Below are positions 50,208-59,391 of a stretch of DNA of 64,000 bases, in pieces. How positions within the stretch are numbered: position 1 is the stretch's first letter; the number at the start of each line of letters is the position of its first letter. The DNA comes from Shewanella putrefaciens (GTDB lineage Bacteria; Pseudomonadota; Gammaproteobacteria; Enterobacterales; Shewanellaceae). A program made the translations under genes and the position numbers. The DNA lies in NCBI RefSeq assembly GCF_016406325.1, contig NZ_CP066370.1:248001-312000 (forward strand), given 5' to 3'. Under the pieces are notes generated by a model. That model was not told the origin of the DNA. It was given only the letters and a program-made list of their open reading frames with translations, and searched no databases.

Positions 50208-50699
50208 AGTGATGAATACAGCGAATAAGTTACAAGTACAAACTATGAGGGGTGGATGGAAGATAAGTTTTTGAGTACTAAACGAAATTGTGCAGCAGAT
50301 CCAAAATTTACGCCATCAACCCACTAAAGCGCGTGATAGCTCACAAAGCTATGCATTTTAGGGTTGCACAAAAGAAACATGAGTTGCAGGGGGGGAGAAA
50401 AGCTAATTTATTTGCTAGAGGCTAGAGGCTAGAGGCTAGAGGCTAGAGGCTAGAGGCTAGAGGCTAGAGGCTAGAGGCTAGAGTGTTACTCATTGTTTTG
50501 ATTATTTACCAATCCATTTTTGCCCTTAAATGGATCAGTCTAAGCCGTTAGTTTTGGTTTGAAACTAACAGCTTGGATTCAACATTGATTTATTAACTTA
50601 TTGATTTTTTGCTTTATTATAGCTGTTCGATTTGTTTGTCTTTTGAATTAAGACTGACGTTATTAGTCTTTTCAGTGGTTATACTATTGCGAAGTGAAC
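50208..50699. other. Intergenic region with a heptamer tandem repeat
   Basis: 492 bp between two minus-strand genes. Besides the 70-bp repeat it holds a G-run (seven G at about 50389) and AT-rich sequence; no gene was found. Confidence 0.55.
50414..50483. repeat. Ten perfect tandem copies of a 7-bp unit
   Basis: GCTAGAG repeated ten times without a mismatch. Perfect short tandem arrays of this size usually vary in copy number by slippage. Each unit contains CTAG, a tetramer usually rare in such genomes. Confidence 0.95.
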
Positions 50700-50921
50700 T
50701 TAGTCAGCCTTAAATTTCGCCGCATCGATAATAGCCCATAGGTGAAAGATTGCCCCTATAACGGCGGGTACGATTAGCCACCACAGGGCGTAACCTACAA
50801 CGGTAATCACAAAAAATAGCAGTGCAGCTATTATTCTGCCCTGTAGCAGTTGGCCTAATCCGGGGAAAAACAGACTAGCGATGGCAGCGATAACATTACC
50901 AGCGGATCCTTGTTGAGACAT
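50700..50921 (-). CDS. Small two-helix membrane protein
   Basis: 73 residues (MSQQGSAGNVIAAIASLFFPGLGQLLQGR...). The FFPGLGQLLQGR turn between hydrophobic stretches resembles the TM2-domain pattern (PGLGQ-F/L-Y-G). Two helices at about 10-25 and 32-65. Function unknown. ATG 50921 (or 50924) follows GGAGTGAATTG. Confidence 0.75.
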   Translation of the reverse strand: MSQQGSAGNVIAAIASLFFPGLGQLLQGRIIAALLFFVITVVGYALWWLIVPAVIGAIFHLWAIIDAAKFKAD

Positions 50922-51002
50922 CAATTCACTCCTTAGACTTGTAAATTAAGTGTTTATTGTACGAAGATAACGAGTCTATACCAACAGAATCAAGAGAAAC
51001 CC

Positions 51003-51887
51003 GTGACTAAGAAGATAGAAGTAGCACAAATTCGAGTCTTATTCCTTGGGATCTGGCGCTTTTTACAGCATTTAAGGCTGCGCTTAGTGGAAGATCAAAT
51101 CAATATTCGGGCGGGACATTTAGCCTATGTCACTTTGCTATCACTTGTTCCTTTGGTGGCGGTGACTATGTCTATGCTATCGGCCTTCCCTGTATTTAAG
51201 GGAATACGTGGACAGATTGAAGCCTTTGTTTATGAGAACTTTCTCCCCGCTGCTGGCGATACAGTGCAAATCTATATCAATGAATTTGTAGGAAATGCTT
51301 CTAAGGGCACCGCAGTCGGTATTGCGGCACTTGTTGTGGTGGCGATTATGCTGATTTCCGCTATCGATAAGTCGCTTAATAATATCTGGCGCACTAAAGA
51401 GAAGCGTTCTGTGGTGGTGGCTTTTTCAATGTACTGGATGGTGATCACGCTTGGCCCTGTTTTGGTTGGTGCAAGTTTGGTGGCGACCTCCTATGTTGTT
51501 TCGTTAAAACTGTTTGAAGATGAGACTTTTTCTGGTGTTGTCCCTCTGTTTATTGAGCGTTTACCTATGCTGTTTTCTGTCGCAGCATTTCTGTTGTTAT
51601 ACATGGTCGTACCCAATCAAAAGGTGAAGTTTTTACATGCATTATTAGGGGCACTAGTCGCAGCGCTGCTGTTTGAGTTAGGGAAAAAAGCTTTTGCTTT
51701 GTATGTCACTCAGTTCCCAAGTTATGAGGCTATTTATGGTGCCTTAGCAACGATTCCTATCTTATTTGTGTGGGTGTATCTGTCATGGATGATTGTATTA
51801 CTGGGGGCAGAAATTACCGCGGCTATGCCCGAGTATCTCGATTATGAATCGAGTTTCGATAAGGACGAAGCGAGTACGAAAACTTAA
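51003..51887 (+). CDS. yihY: YihY/BrkB-family inner-membrane protein
   Basis: 294 residues with six membrane helices. Family motifs: [59 protein letters not shown]. Formerly annotated ribonuclease BN, which is wrong for this family; real role unknown. GTG 51003 is the conserved start. It precedes dtd by 71 bp on the same strand, the usual arrangement in gammaproteobacteria, and a thioesterase-like gene follows, so the three probably form an operon. Confidence 0.92.
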   Translation: MTKKIEVAQIRVLFLGIWRFLQHLRLRLVEDQINIRAGHLAYVTLLSLVPLVAVTMSMLSAFPVFKGIRGQIEAFVYENFLPAAGDTVQIYINEFVGNASKGTAVGIAALVVVAIMLISAIDKSLNNIWRTKEKRSVVVAFSMYWMVITLGPVLVGASLVATSYVVSLKLFEDETFSGVVPLFIERLPMLFSVAAFLLLYMVVPNQKVKFLHALLGALVAALLFELGKKAFALYVTQFPSYEAIYGALATIPILFVWVYLSWMIVLLGAEITAAMPEYLDYESSFDKDEASTKT

Positions 51888-51958
51888 GTTTTTGCCGATT
51901 AATTGCGGTAATAGGTTTTATGTTGGCAGTATAACCATATAAATATAAAGGAAAAGTT

Positions 51959-52396
51959 GTGATAGCGTTAATTCAAAGAGTGAGCCGTGCCAGCGTGGTG
52001 GTCGATAACCAAACCCTAGGTTCAATTGATAAAGGCTTGTTAGTCTTGCTCGGGGTTGAGCGGGAAGATAACCGCGAAAAAATGGAAAAATTAGCCACTA
52101 AGGTGATGAGTTATCGCGTGTTTTCCGATGAAAATGGCAAGATGAATCTCAATTTAGAACAAGTAGGTGGATCTTTATTAGTCGTGTCACAATTTACCTT
52201 GGCCGCCGATACAGGCAGAGGCTTGAGGCCGAGTTTTTCTGGGGCAGGTACGCCAGATCAGGCATTGACATTGTATGAAGAGTTTGTTGCTTTTTGCCGC
52301 GATAAGGGTGTTACTACAGAAACCGGACAGTTCGGTGCCGATATGCAAGTGTCCTTAGTCAATGATGGCCCAGTGACCTTTAATCTGCAGGTGTAA
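51959..52396 (+). CDS. dtd: D-aminoacyl-tRNA deacylase
   Basis: 145 residues, starting at GTG 51959 (AAAGGAAAAG upstream). Family motifs SQFTLAADT and the cross-subunit GP in [11 protein letters not shown] are both present. The dimer hydrolyses D-aminoacyl-tRNAs, removing D-amino acids mischarged onto tRNA. Middle gene of the yihY-dtd-thioesterase group. Confidence 0.96.
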   Translation: MIALIQRVSRASVVVDNQTLGSIDKGLLVLLGVEREDNREKMEKLATKVMSYRVFSDENGKMNLNLEQVGGSLLVVSQFTLAADTGRGLRPSFSGAGTPDQALTLYEEFVAFCRDKGVTTETGQFGADMQVSLVNDGPVTFNLQV

Positions 52397-52484
52397 CTTC
52401 TATCGAGATGTTTATCTTGGGGCCCGGTGATTGAGTATTAGACATAATCAATGTCGCTTGTACCAAGAGGGAGTATTAAGGGAA

Positions 52485-52934
52485 ATGCGCATGGATCAAT
52501 TACTCATCAAATTACGCCAGACTTGGCACAGTACGATCCCCGTTAGCGAGTTTATGCAGATTGTGCCACTCGATTACAGTGAGGGAGAGTTTCGAGTCAC
52601 AGCGCCGATAACGCCCAATATTAATCTGCATCAGACCATGTTTGCGGGCAGCATTTATACACTGATGACCTTAACAGGCTGGGGGGCCGTGTGGCTTAAT
52701 CAACAGTTGATAGGCGTGGCGGGTGATATTGTGCTCGCTGATGCCCATATGCGTTATCTCGCACCTGTGAGTTCACAACCTGTTGCACGCGTGGTATGGC
52801 AGGATGCCAATTTAGCTGGATTATCTGCAGGACGAAAAGCTAAAGTCCGACTTGTGGTTGAACTTTACTGTGGTGAGCAACGATGCGCTGAATTTACGGG
52901 CCTCTATATTAGCATTCCAAATATTACTAAATAG
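52485..52934 (+). CDS. YiiD C-terminal-type hotdog thioesterase
   Basis: 149 residues from ATG 52485 (AAGGGAA just upstream). A single hotdog fold with NLHQTMFAGSIYTLMTLTGWG, which matches the thioesterase half of E. coli YiiD (TIGR02447 type). The acyl substrate is unknown. It sits 88 bp after dtd; YiiD-type genes commonly neighbour yihY and dtd. Confidence 0.83.
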   Translation: MRMDQLLIKLRQTWHSTIPVSEFMQIVPLDYSEGEFRVTAPITPNINLHQTMFAGSIYTLMTLTGWGAVWLNQQLIGVAGDIVLADAHMRYLAPVSSQPVARVVWQDANLAGLSAGRKAKVRLVVELYCGEQRCAEFTGLYISIPNITK

Positions 52935-53090
52935 TTGTCATTGTTTGCTTTTTGTGGGCTTTCATCGTTGATGTTGTTTTAATCTTGCAATAGAATCTTT
53001 GGCTTAATGCAACTTAGATTGCATCCTCCATAGTCTGTACGGTTCGTTTACGCTGTATAGTGCTATTTGCATTGATATTAAGGATAACCG

Positions 53091-54311
53091 ATGCGATTTC
53101 TCTCCAGTGTGCTTATTGTTCTGTTCTGTTTTCATCTTAGTGGCTGCGCGAATACCAAATTAAATGCAAATAAATTGCCTAAGGGTGTGGTACTGAATAA
53201 GTCCATTACGCTCCCTGTGGATGTGAGTGTTGCCTATTATTTGCCCCATTCGCAGTTAAATAACCGTTTTTATTTAGAGAAATGGAATATTTGGGTCGAC
53301 CCAGGAAAATCACTCAGTGATGGTGTGAAGGATGGTTTTGGTGCTTATTTTTCAAATGCTAAGCTGTTAGACCGCACGCAAGCTAATCAATATGGGTTAT
53401 TGATCGATATCGATCCCGAGTGGAAATTTGAATCGGGCAAAGCAGAAATGATCATGAGTTATCGGGTATTTAATGGTTCCGATAAGCCTATTCGAGAGGG
53501 ACAAAAATCCTTTAAGACAGATATTGGTTATCTTGGGGATGGTTTAGGGCTTTATAACGCATCATTGCGAGCGACTCAGTTAGTGATTGTCGACGTGCTA
53601 AATGCGTTAACGCCTTCTGCAAGTAACTACCCTGCACAGTATGCAATGAAAGATGTATCGGCGAATTTACTTGCAAATATGAAAAAACCAGTCAGTACCG
53701 GGACGGGGTTTTATATTAATCCGCAGGGACAAATTGTTACTGCGGCCCATGTACTCAAAAATTGCATGGTGACACAGGTGAATGTTGGCGATAAATCCTT
53801 TAATGCAATCGTAGAGGCTAGCTCGACCCTATTAGATTTAGCTGTTGTCAGTACGGGCACACCAGTGGAGCAATACTTGCCATTGCGTAAAGGTACAGAG
53901 ATTTTTCTTGGTGAGGCCATTACCAATGTTGGTTATCCCTTACAGGGATTATTGGCGGCTTCACCTAATTTAACGCGAGGCAATATTAGTTCGCGCGAGG
54001 CATTAAAAGGCGCGGTTGGACAGTTCCAGTTTTCGGCACCGATCCAACCTGGTTCTAGTGGCGGCCCAGTGGTCTCTGACGGCGGGGAGTTATTAGGTAT
54101 CACCGTCAGTACGTTAAATGTGACGAGTCTGCGTGAATCGGGCGCGCTACCGCAGAATGTTAACTTTGCCCTCGATGCGAAATATGCTGCCCGCTTTTTA
54201 GATAAACACCACATTAGTTATCAGTCGGTAGAGCCCAATATGAAGGGTGATATTCGAACGGCAAATGCGGCTGCGCTTGGTGCTGTAGTACAACTAAATT
54301 GCTATCAATAA
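53091..54311 (+). CDS. Lipoprotein with trypsin-like serine protease domain
   Basis: 406 residues. Lipobox LSGC (Cys about 19). The first 180 residues are a beta-rich domain of unknown type. Residues about 200-385 are an S1C/trypsin-like domain with His in VTAAHVLKN, Asp in LLDLAVV and Ser in QPGSSGGPVV. There is no PDZ domain, unlike DegP. Probably an envelope quality-control or processing protease. The next gene starts 12 bp after the stop. Confidence 0.86.
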   Translation: MRFLSSVLIVLFCFHLSGCANTKLNANKLPKGVVLNKSITLPVDVSVAYYLPHSQLNNRFYLEKWNIWVDPGKSLSDGVKDGFGAYFSNAKLLDRTQANQYGLLIDIDPEWKFESGKAEMIMSYRVFNGSDKPIREGQKSFKTDIGYLGDGLGLYNASLRATQLVIVDVLNALTPSASNYPAQYAMKDVSANLLANMKKPVSTGTGFYINPQGQIVTAAHVLKNCMVTQVNVGDKSFNAIVEASSTLLDLAVVSTGTPVEQYLPLRKGTEIFLGEAITNVGYPLQGLLAASPNLTRGNISSREALKGAVGQFQFSAPIQPGSSGGPVVSDGGELLGITVSTLNVTSLRESGALPQNVNFALDAKYAARFLDKHHISYQSVEPNMKGDIRTANAAALGAVVQLNCYQ

Positions 54312-54322
54312 GGATGTTTCCA

Positions 54323-54856
54323 ATGCCATTTATGCTTCGTATTTTAATGCTGGGTTTGTTGCTAATCAGCCCATTCGTTAAGGCGCAAACAACGGTACTT
54401 CCACCAGTGTTTTTTATCAGTACCATTGATTCAACAGACTTTTATAACAAACTCAAGGGCACACCTTTATTTGAAAAAATGGATAAAGAGAATATCGGTA
54501 ATCCACTAAAGCTCATTGTGACTTATAACATGGAACCTACAGCAGGGGGAGAGGCCGCGGGATTGACCTCGGCTATTTTAGCGGGTGGTTCCCTAGGGCT
54601 GTTGCCTATGGTGACCAATAATGATTTGGTGCTGACCTATGAGTTTAGGGTCCACAATGAGGTGGTTGCCAGTGTCAGTTATCGTGAGAATTTCACCAAG
54701 GCTCACAATATGTATTCTAACGAGGGATTGTATAGCCTTGATAAAGATAGTTTGGCCTGGGCGATGACAACTACGGATAAGTTTATTGAAGATATTCAAA
54801 AAGTCCCTGAATTATCCCATCTCATTAACGAGTACAACTATTATTTTGTTCAATAG
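54323..54856 (+). CDS. Secreted hypothetical protein paired with the protease
   Basis: 177 residues from ATG 54323 (AAGGA nine bases upstream; ATG 54314 also possible). Signal peptide to FVKA (about 17). The mature part includes a Gly-rich hydrophobic stretch (SAILAGGSLGLLPMV) and otherwise no known motif. Because it follows the lipoprotein protease by 12 bp it is likely co-transcribed and may be a partner in the envelope. Confidence 0.75.
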   Translation: MPFMLRILMLGLLLISPFVKAQTTVLPPVFFISTIDSTDFYNKLKGTPLFEKMDKENIGNPLKLIVTYNMEPTAGGEAAGLTSAILAGGSLGLLPMVTNNDLVLTYEFRVHNEVVASVSYRENFTKAHNMYSNEGLYSLDKDSLAWAMTTTDKFIEDIQKVPELSHLINEYNYYFVQ

Positions 54857-55044
54857 TTTTGAGCGATTGATTTTCAAATGTCAAAGGCTAGCTGTGCTAG
54901 CCTTTGGTGTAACCTTTCTAAAAAATCGAAGCTAATCTCAGATTTTATCCGCTTTATTTCTTTTTTATGAGCTAATACACTAGCGTCATAGAGTTGAGAT
55001 ATTCCATCTGACTCTGAGTCATTTACCTATTTTCGGAGCAGATT

Positions 55045-55641
55045 ATGTCTAAAGTCTTAATTTTAAAATCAAGCATTCTTGGCGGTTATTCACAATCTGC
55101 CGTGTTAATTGACCACTTAGCGAGCCACTGGGAAAACCAAGGCGCCGCTATTACAGTACGTGATTTAGGCGGTAAAGACGTACTGCCTATGGTAGACGGT
55201 GAAATCGCTTCTGGGTTACGCGGTGGTGCAGAATTATCGGCACGTCAGCAAGAAATGCTCGCCTTATCAGATACCTTAGTCGCTGAATTAAAAGCGAACG
55301 ACACTATCGTTATCGCGGCACCTATGTATAACTTTACCATTCCAGCCCAACTTAAAAACTGGATCGATTTTATTGCCCGCGCCGGTGTGACTTTTACTTA
55401 CACTGAAACCGGTTCAAAAGGATTAGTGGAAGGTAAACGCGCCGTGTTGGTGACGACTCGTGGCGGCGCCCACAAAGATGGCCCAACCGATCACGTTGTA
55501 CCTTACTTGAAAACGGTTTTAGCTTTTATAGGTATCACCAATGTTGAAGTGGTTTACGCCGAAGCACTGAATATGGGGCCAGAAGCACACGATAAAGGCA
55601 TGAGCGAAGCCAAACACAGTATTGATTTGTTAACTGCTTAA
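55045..55641 (+). CDS. azoR: FMN-dependent NADH azoreductase
   Basis: 198 residues with a flavodoxin-like fold. FMN-binding loop [10 protein letters not shown] near the N-terminus, [17 protein letters not shown] and [11 protein letters not shown] are AzoR/AcpD signatures. It reduces quinones and azo compounds by two electrons using NADH. ATG 55045 has CGGAG upstream; a strong terminator follows, so it is monocistronic. Confidence 0.94.
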   Translation: MSKVLILKSSILGGYSQSAVLIDHLASHWENQGAAITVRDLGGKDVLPMVDGEIASGLRGGAELSARQQEMLALSDTLVAELKANDTIVIAAPMYNFTIPAQLKNWIDFIARAGVTFTYTETGSKGLVEGKRAVLVTTRGGAHKDGPTDHVVPYLKTVLAFIGITNVEVVYAEALNMGPEAHDKGMSEAKHSIDLLTA

Positions 55642-55657
55642 TAGTCAAATAAATTTA

Positions 55658-55690
55658 ATAAAATGCCAGCTTATATAAGCTGGCATTTTT
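55658..55690 (+). terminator. Terminator of azoR
   Basis: AAATGCCAGCTTA / TAAGCTGGCATTT, 13-bp perfect stem with 2-nt apex, then TT. Confidence 0.9.
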
Positions 55691-55777
55691 GTTTGAGCAG
55701 TGCCAATAACCTATCTCACTTCGGTTGCACCCTTGGTTTACCGCAGACGCTATTCTGGGGTAATTAGCTCGAGGTTA

Positions 55778-56344
55778 CTAGATACTACCTCGTTGGTAGT
55801 GAATGATGTCGTGGAATACCACGGCTTGCTCGTTTAGATTGCGATAGCCATGGGGTTTGTCGGCCGAAAATCGTACTGCTTCACCTTGCTTAAGTGTTTG
55901 CCACTCGCCATCGACTAGCACTTCCATAGTGCCGCTCAAGACAATGACATGCTCAGTGACACCCGTTTCATGGGGCTCAGAAAGGCGCTCATAGTTTGGC
56001 AGCAGCGTGAGTTCAAACATCTCGAAACCGAAGCGCTCTTCAAAGGGGAAGAGTGAGGCGACTAGCATACCGTCGGTAGCGGGTTGTTGGCGTAACTCGT
56101 CGGGCTTACGGAATACTGCGCCTTGGCTCTGGGGTGTGGGTTCGAGAAAGGTCGACAGCGAGATATTGAATCCACTGGCTATTTTCCACAGAGTCGCAAT
56201 GGTTGGGCTTGATTCACCGCGCTCGATTTGTCCTATCATGGCCTTACTAACGCCCGTCTCTTGGGCGGCTTTATCTAAACTCCATCCCTTTTGGTTGCGA
56301 AGTGCTTTAAGCGTGGTGGCGAGATAGCTGTTTATCGTCTGCAC
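55778..56344 (-). CDS. XRE-family regulator with cupin domain
   Basis: 188 residues. The N-terminal helix-turn-helix (about 9-63) has KAAQETGVSKAMIGQIERG. The C-terminal cupin (about 105-180) has HETGVTEHVIVLSG and GEAVRFSADKPHGYRN. This architecture senses small molecules and usually represses a neighbouring transport or catabolic gene. It is divergent from benE, and the space between holds a 37-bp iterated repeat that is the probable operator. Effector unknown. Confidence 0.88.
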   Translation of the reverse strand: MQTINSYLATTLKALRNQKGWSLDKAAQETGVSKAMIGQIERGESSPTIATLWKIASGFNISLSTFLEPTPQSQGAVFRKPDELRQQPATDGMLVASLFPFEERFGFEMFELTLLPNYERLSEPHETGVTEHVIVLSGTMEVLVDGEWQTLKQGEAVRFSADKPHGYRNLNEQAVVFHDIIHYQRGSI

Positions 56345-56380
56345 AATGGCCCCATCATTTTTATGAAAATTTAGTTTGTA

Positions 56381-56470
56381 CGTTATAACGCACTGATGCT
56401 ATCTTGTCCATCTCGTGCGTTATAGCGCACAAAGGCTATCTTGTTCATTTTATAAGTTATAGCGCACAAC
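56381..56470. promoter_or_regulatory. Iterated 37-bp operator repeats between XRE gene and benE
   Basis: Three copies of CGTTATA(A/G)CGCAC start at 56381, 56418 and 56455 (the last begins AG), exactly 37 bp apart. Between them GCTATCTTGTCCAT and GCTATCTTGTTCAT also repeat, so the whole 37-bp unit is duplicated. The first copy contains the palindrome CGTTATAACG. Confidence 0.88.
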
Positions 56471-56507
56471 GTGGTGGCGACAGCAATTGCAGAAAAAGGG
56501 AGTGGGT

Positions 56508-57695
56508 ATGTGGCGAGATGCAGGAAGTTTGTCAAAAATATCAGCGGGTTTTATTGCGGTATTAGTGGGTTATAGCAGCTCGGCTGTGATCATCTTTCAA
56601 GCGGCGGAAGCTGTGGGGGCGACACCAGCACAGATCAGTTCATGGCTGTGGGCTTTAGGTGTGGGCATGGGTGTGACCAGCATAGGGTTATCGCTTTACT
56701 ACAAGAATCCTATTCTAACGGCTTGGTCTACACCGGGCGCAGCGCTAATGGTGACTAGCCTTGCGGGATTGAGCGTCAACCAAGCCATAGGCGCTTTTCT
56801 GGTGAGTTCAATTCTAATCACCCTTTGCGGTGTTGCGGGCTGGATGGATAAACTTATTCGTATCATGCCGCAGTCGGTGGCTTCCGCCATGTTAGCGGGG
56901 ATCCTGCTGCAATTTGGCCTAGGGCTATTTCAGGCGATGCAAACCCAGTTGAGTCTAATTTTGATCATGCTGTTGGTGTTTGTAGTCGTTAAGCCTTTTG
57001 CGCCGCGCTACATCATCTTGCTGACCTTGTTGGTGGGCATAGGCATGAGTTTTCAATTAGATTTGCTCAAGCTAGATGCCGTTCAGTTGCAACTGGCGAT
57101 GCCAGTGTGGACGACACCTGAGTTTTCGCTGGCGAGTGTAATTGGCGTAGCATTACCGCTGTTTGTGGTGACTATGGCATCGCAAAATATGCCGGGCGTT
57201 GCTGCGCTGCACGGTAATGGCTACAGGCCGCCTATTTCGCCTTTGATCACGAGCACAGGCTTAATCGGGGTTATTCTCGCGCCCTTTGGCGGTTTTGCCT
57301 TTAACTTATCCGCCATCACAGCGGCCATCTGCATGGGTAAAGAGGCCGATCCAAATCCGGCTACCCGCTACTGGGCGGCGGTATGGGGCGGGGTGTTTTA
57401 CTTTATCACTGGGTTATTGGGTGCCACTGTGGTTGGACTGTTTTCCGCTTTCCCGAAGGAATTAGTACTGGCCATCGCCGGATTAGCCCTGCTCGGCACT
57501 ATTGCCAATAGTCTGACCGCTGCATTAGCTAAAACGGAAGATCGCGAAGTAGCAATTATCACTTTCTTGGTCACTGCATCGGGTTTTAGTGTGCTGGGCA
57601 TCGGCAGCGCATTTTGGGGGTTGTTACTTGGGTTTATTATCCATTGGTGGAACGGGCACAGAACTGCATCAGTAGTTAAGCGAGCGAATACTTAA
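56508..57695 (+). CDS. benE: BenE-family benzoate/H+ symporter-like transporter
   Basis: 395 residues from ATG 56508 (GGGAG upstream). About 11-12 membrane helices. The BenE signatures include TAWSTPGAALM, MPQSVASAMLAGILLQFGL and ASQNMPGVAALHGNGYRPP. BenE proteins import benzoate-like aromatics, though substrate is unproven and no ben or cat genes are nearby. Controlled, by position, by the divergent XRE-cupin protein. Confidence 0.9.
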   Translation: MWRDAGSLSKISAGFIAVLVGYSSSAVIIFQAAEAVGATPAQISSWLWALGVGMGVTSIGLSLYYKNPILTAWSTPGAALMVTSLAGLSVNQAIGAFLVSSILITLCGVAGWMDKLIRIMPQSVASAMLAGILLQFGLGLFQAMQTQLSLILIMLLVFVVVKPFAPRYIILLTLLVGIGMSFQLDLLKLDAVQLQLAMPVWTTPEFSLASVIGVALPLFVVTMASQNMPGVAALHGNGYRPPISPLITSTGLIGVILAPFGGFAFNLSAITAAICMGKEADPNPATRYWAAVWGGVFYFITGLLGATVVGLFSAFPKELVLAIAGLALLGTIANSLTAALAKTEDREVAIITFLVTASGFSVLGIGSAFWGLLLGFIIHWWNGHRTASVVKRANT

Positions 57696-57705
57696 CTGCA
57701 GCAAA

Positions 57706-57739
57706 GCGCCTTAGAGATGAATTTCAAAGACTAAGGCGC
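57706..57739. terminator. Inverted repeat between convergent benE and GNAT gene
   Basis: GCGCCTTAG / CTAAGGCGC, 9-bp arms with a 16-nt loop. T-rich sequence follows on the plus strand (GTTTTAG). Likely shared terminator. Confidence 0.6.
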
Positions 57740-57746
57740 ATGTGTT

Positions 57747-58202
57747 TTAGATTCTCTTCGTCATAAACACACTATTGGGATCGAGTCGATAATCGGCAAA
57801 GGGGCCGCAGATTTCAAAACCAAATTTGCAGTAGAGCAAGCGAGCGGGGTTAAAGAAGTCCATCGAACCTGTCTCTAGACTCAGACGTTTGACGCCAGCG
57901 CTTTTGGCATCGTTAATCAAGTGCTGCAATATCTTAGACGCTATACCTTGCTGCTTATAGGGCGCGGCGGTGCGCATGGATTTGATCTCGGCGTGCTCGG
58001 TATCTAACCATTTTAGTGCACCACAGCCCGCTAAATTGTTGCCATCCCAGAGGGTCCAAAAGCGAATATTGGGCTGACGCAGGCCATCAAGATCTAATGC
58101 GTGAACGCTTTCAGGCGGTGAGGTTGCCTGCATATCGTTGAGGTGTTCCTGCAGTAATGCCGCTATCTCTGGCCCTTTAAGGTCATCTAAGGTGATTTTC
58201 AT
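57747..58202 (-). CDS. GNAT-family N-acetyltransferase
   Basis: 151 residues from ATG 58202; an in-frame ATG at 58223 would add seven. The acetyl-CoA-binding motif A is IKSMRTAAPYKQQGIASKIL (Q/R-x-x-G-x-G/A), and the NPARLLYCKFGFEICGPF motif is typical of GNATs. The substrate is unknown. It resembles PsiE/YitI-type acetyltransferases in ending FADYRLDPNSVFMTK. Confidence 0.88.
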   Translation of the reverse strand: MKITLDDLKGPEIAALLQEHLNDMQATSPPESVHALDLDGLRQPNIRFWTLWDGNNLAGCGALKWLDTEHAEIKSMRTAAPYKQQGIASKILQHLINDAKSAGVKRLSLETGSMDFFNPARLLYCKFGFEICGPFADYRLDPNSVFMTKRI

Positions 58203-58223
58203 GGCTCTTATTGTGGATTTCAT

Positions 58224-58785
58224 GGCAGATCGGGTGCTCCCTATTATTGTGGCTTATCCATAATGGCGTCATCGCTTTGTTATCTGTTTGCCAATGCGCC
58301 GTGGTGGATAAGCAAATCTTAAGCCATAAAACTAGATGAGGAGATACATAAATTCTTATATCAACTGCGTAAATGCCCCAAAGCAAGATAACTGAGTTGC
58401 GTGGCATTCATTGCCATTGTTTCCCCAGTGACACGCCATAAACTCATCCCTGAGGGCTCTACTAAAACATCCATGTTTTAGAAGGTCACTGGTGCAACAA
58501 TGACAATCCTAACTGACCCTTCAGCTGTTTTTCAGCTAAAAATTTATAGCCCTAAAGCTTGCTGCGTCACCAGTGAATTAATCTGTGAGTGTTCTTAGAT
58601 TTTGAATGATAAAGCTGAAACGATATCAAGTGATTACCCTCTAAACTGTATAAAAAACAGCTACCCCAAAAAAGCAAATTCCTATAGCATCATTTATACC
58701 AATTAACATGGGCGTGGTAGTGGCTAAGTCAAATAAGCGATTTATACCCGACAAACAGCGCAGTGCATAAATATTAAGACGTTAT
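58224..58785. other. Gene-free region with several inverted repeats
   Basis: 562 bp. CTAAAACAT-CC-ATGTTTTAG is a perfect palindrome at 58462-58481. TCACTGGTG (58485) and CACCAGTGA (about 58568) form a longer-range inverted repeat. ATACCAATTAACATG near 58696 resembles the end of the MITE-like element at 39260. No gene is supported. Confidence 0.55.
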
Positions 58786-58809
58786 GTGAATTTTTGGAAA
58801 GGAGTTCGT

Positions 58810-59269
58810 GTGAGCAAATTAATTATCTTTATAATAGCTTTAGTATTTTTCACCTCTCGCCCGCCAACTGATGATTTTGATTACGATGCTTTCGTTAAAG
58901 CTTATCACCACGCGCAGATAATGACTCAGCAACCGAATGCAACAAAGGACGATCTTGAGCGCTATTTATCCTTATCTTACCGATGACGTTGGCAACCAAC
59001 ATTTTCCAAATGCGCCTGACGATTCTCGTGAACCTAATGGTAAAGACATGATGCGTAAAGGGATGAGCCGCTACTTTGGTGTTCATACAGAATACAAAGC
59101 AGAAATCATCGACTATCAGTATGGTTACAATGTAGTTTCTATTAAGCACAAGTTTTAAGCGAAGGGGCAGCGGTCAGATGGTTCGGATTTTAGCTATAGC
59201 GAAGTAGCTCTGGATGTTCTTGAACTTGAAAACGGCAAAGTCTCTGTGAGCCGTCGGTACAGTGAATAA
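58810..59269 (+). pseudogene. Broken NTF2/SnoaL-like secreted protein gene
   Basis: Translation starts at GTG 58810 (AAAGGAG upstream) with a hydrophobic leader (KLIIFIIALVFFTS). It shifts frame near 58965-58975, where the text ATCCTTATC would read on as SYLTDDVGNQHF if one base were removed. The second frame runs to a TAA at 59156-59158, then stays open in the same frame to a stop at 59267 (SYSEVALDVLELENGKVSVSRRYSE). Both lesions are needed to explain it. The reconstructed protein is about 150 residues. Confidence 0.72.
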
Positions 59270-59391
59270 TTCACGTAATAAGCAAATCTTATCGCCAGCA
59301 AAAAGCGATGGCTGCGACCTCAACCCACTGTGCGACTTTCCGCGCTAAATTTGAGCGTTATAGGGTTAATTGAAGATTAGGAGTGCATTTG

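Noticed and set aside
50414..50483. Heptamer array considered as a CRISPR
   Set aside because: The unit is 7 bp with no spacers; it is a simple tandem repeat.
51003..51887. Ribonuclease BN as product of the yihY gene
   Set aside because: The family has six membrane helices and no nuclease motif; the old name came from a mis-assignment.
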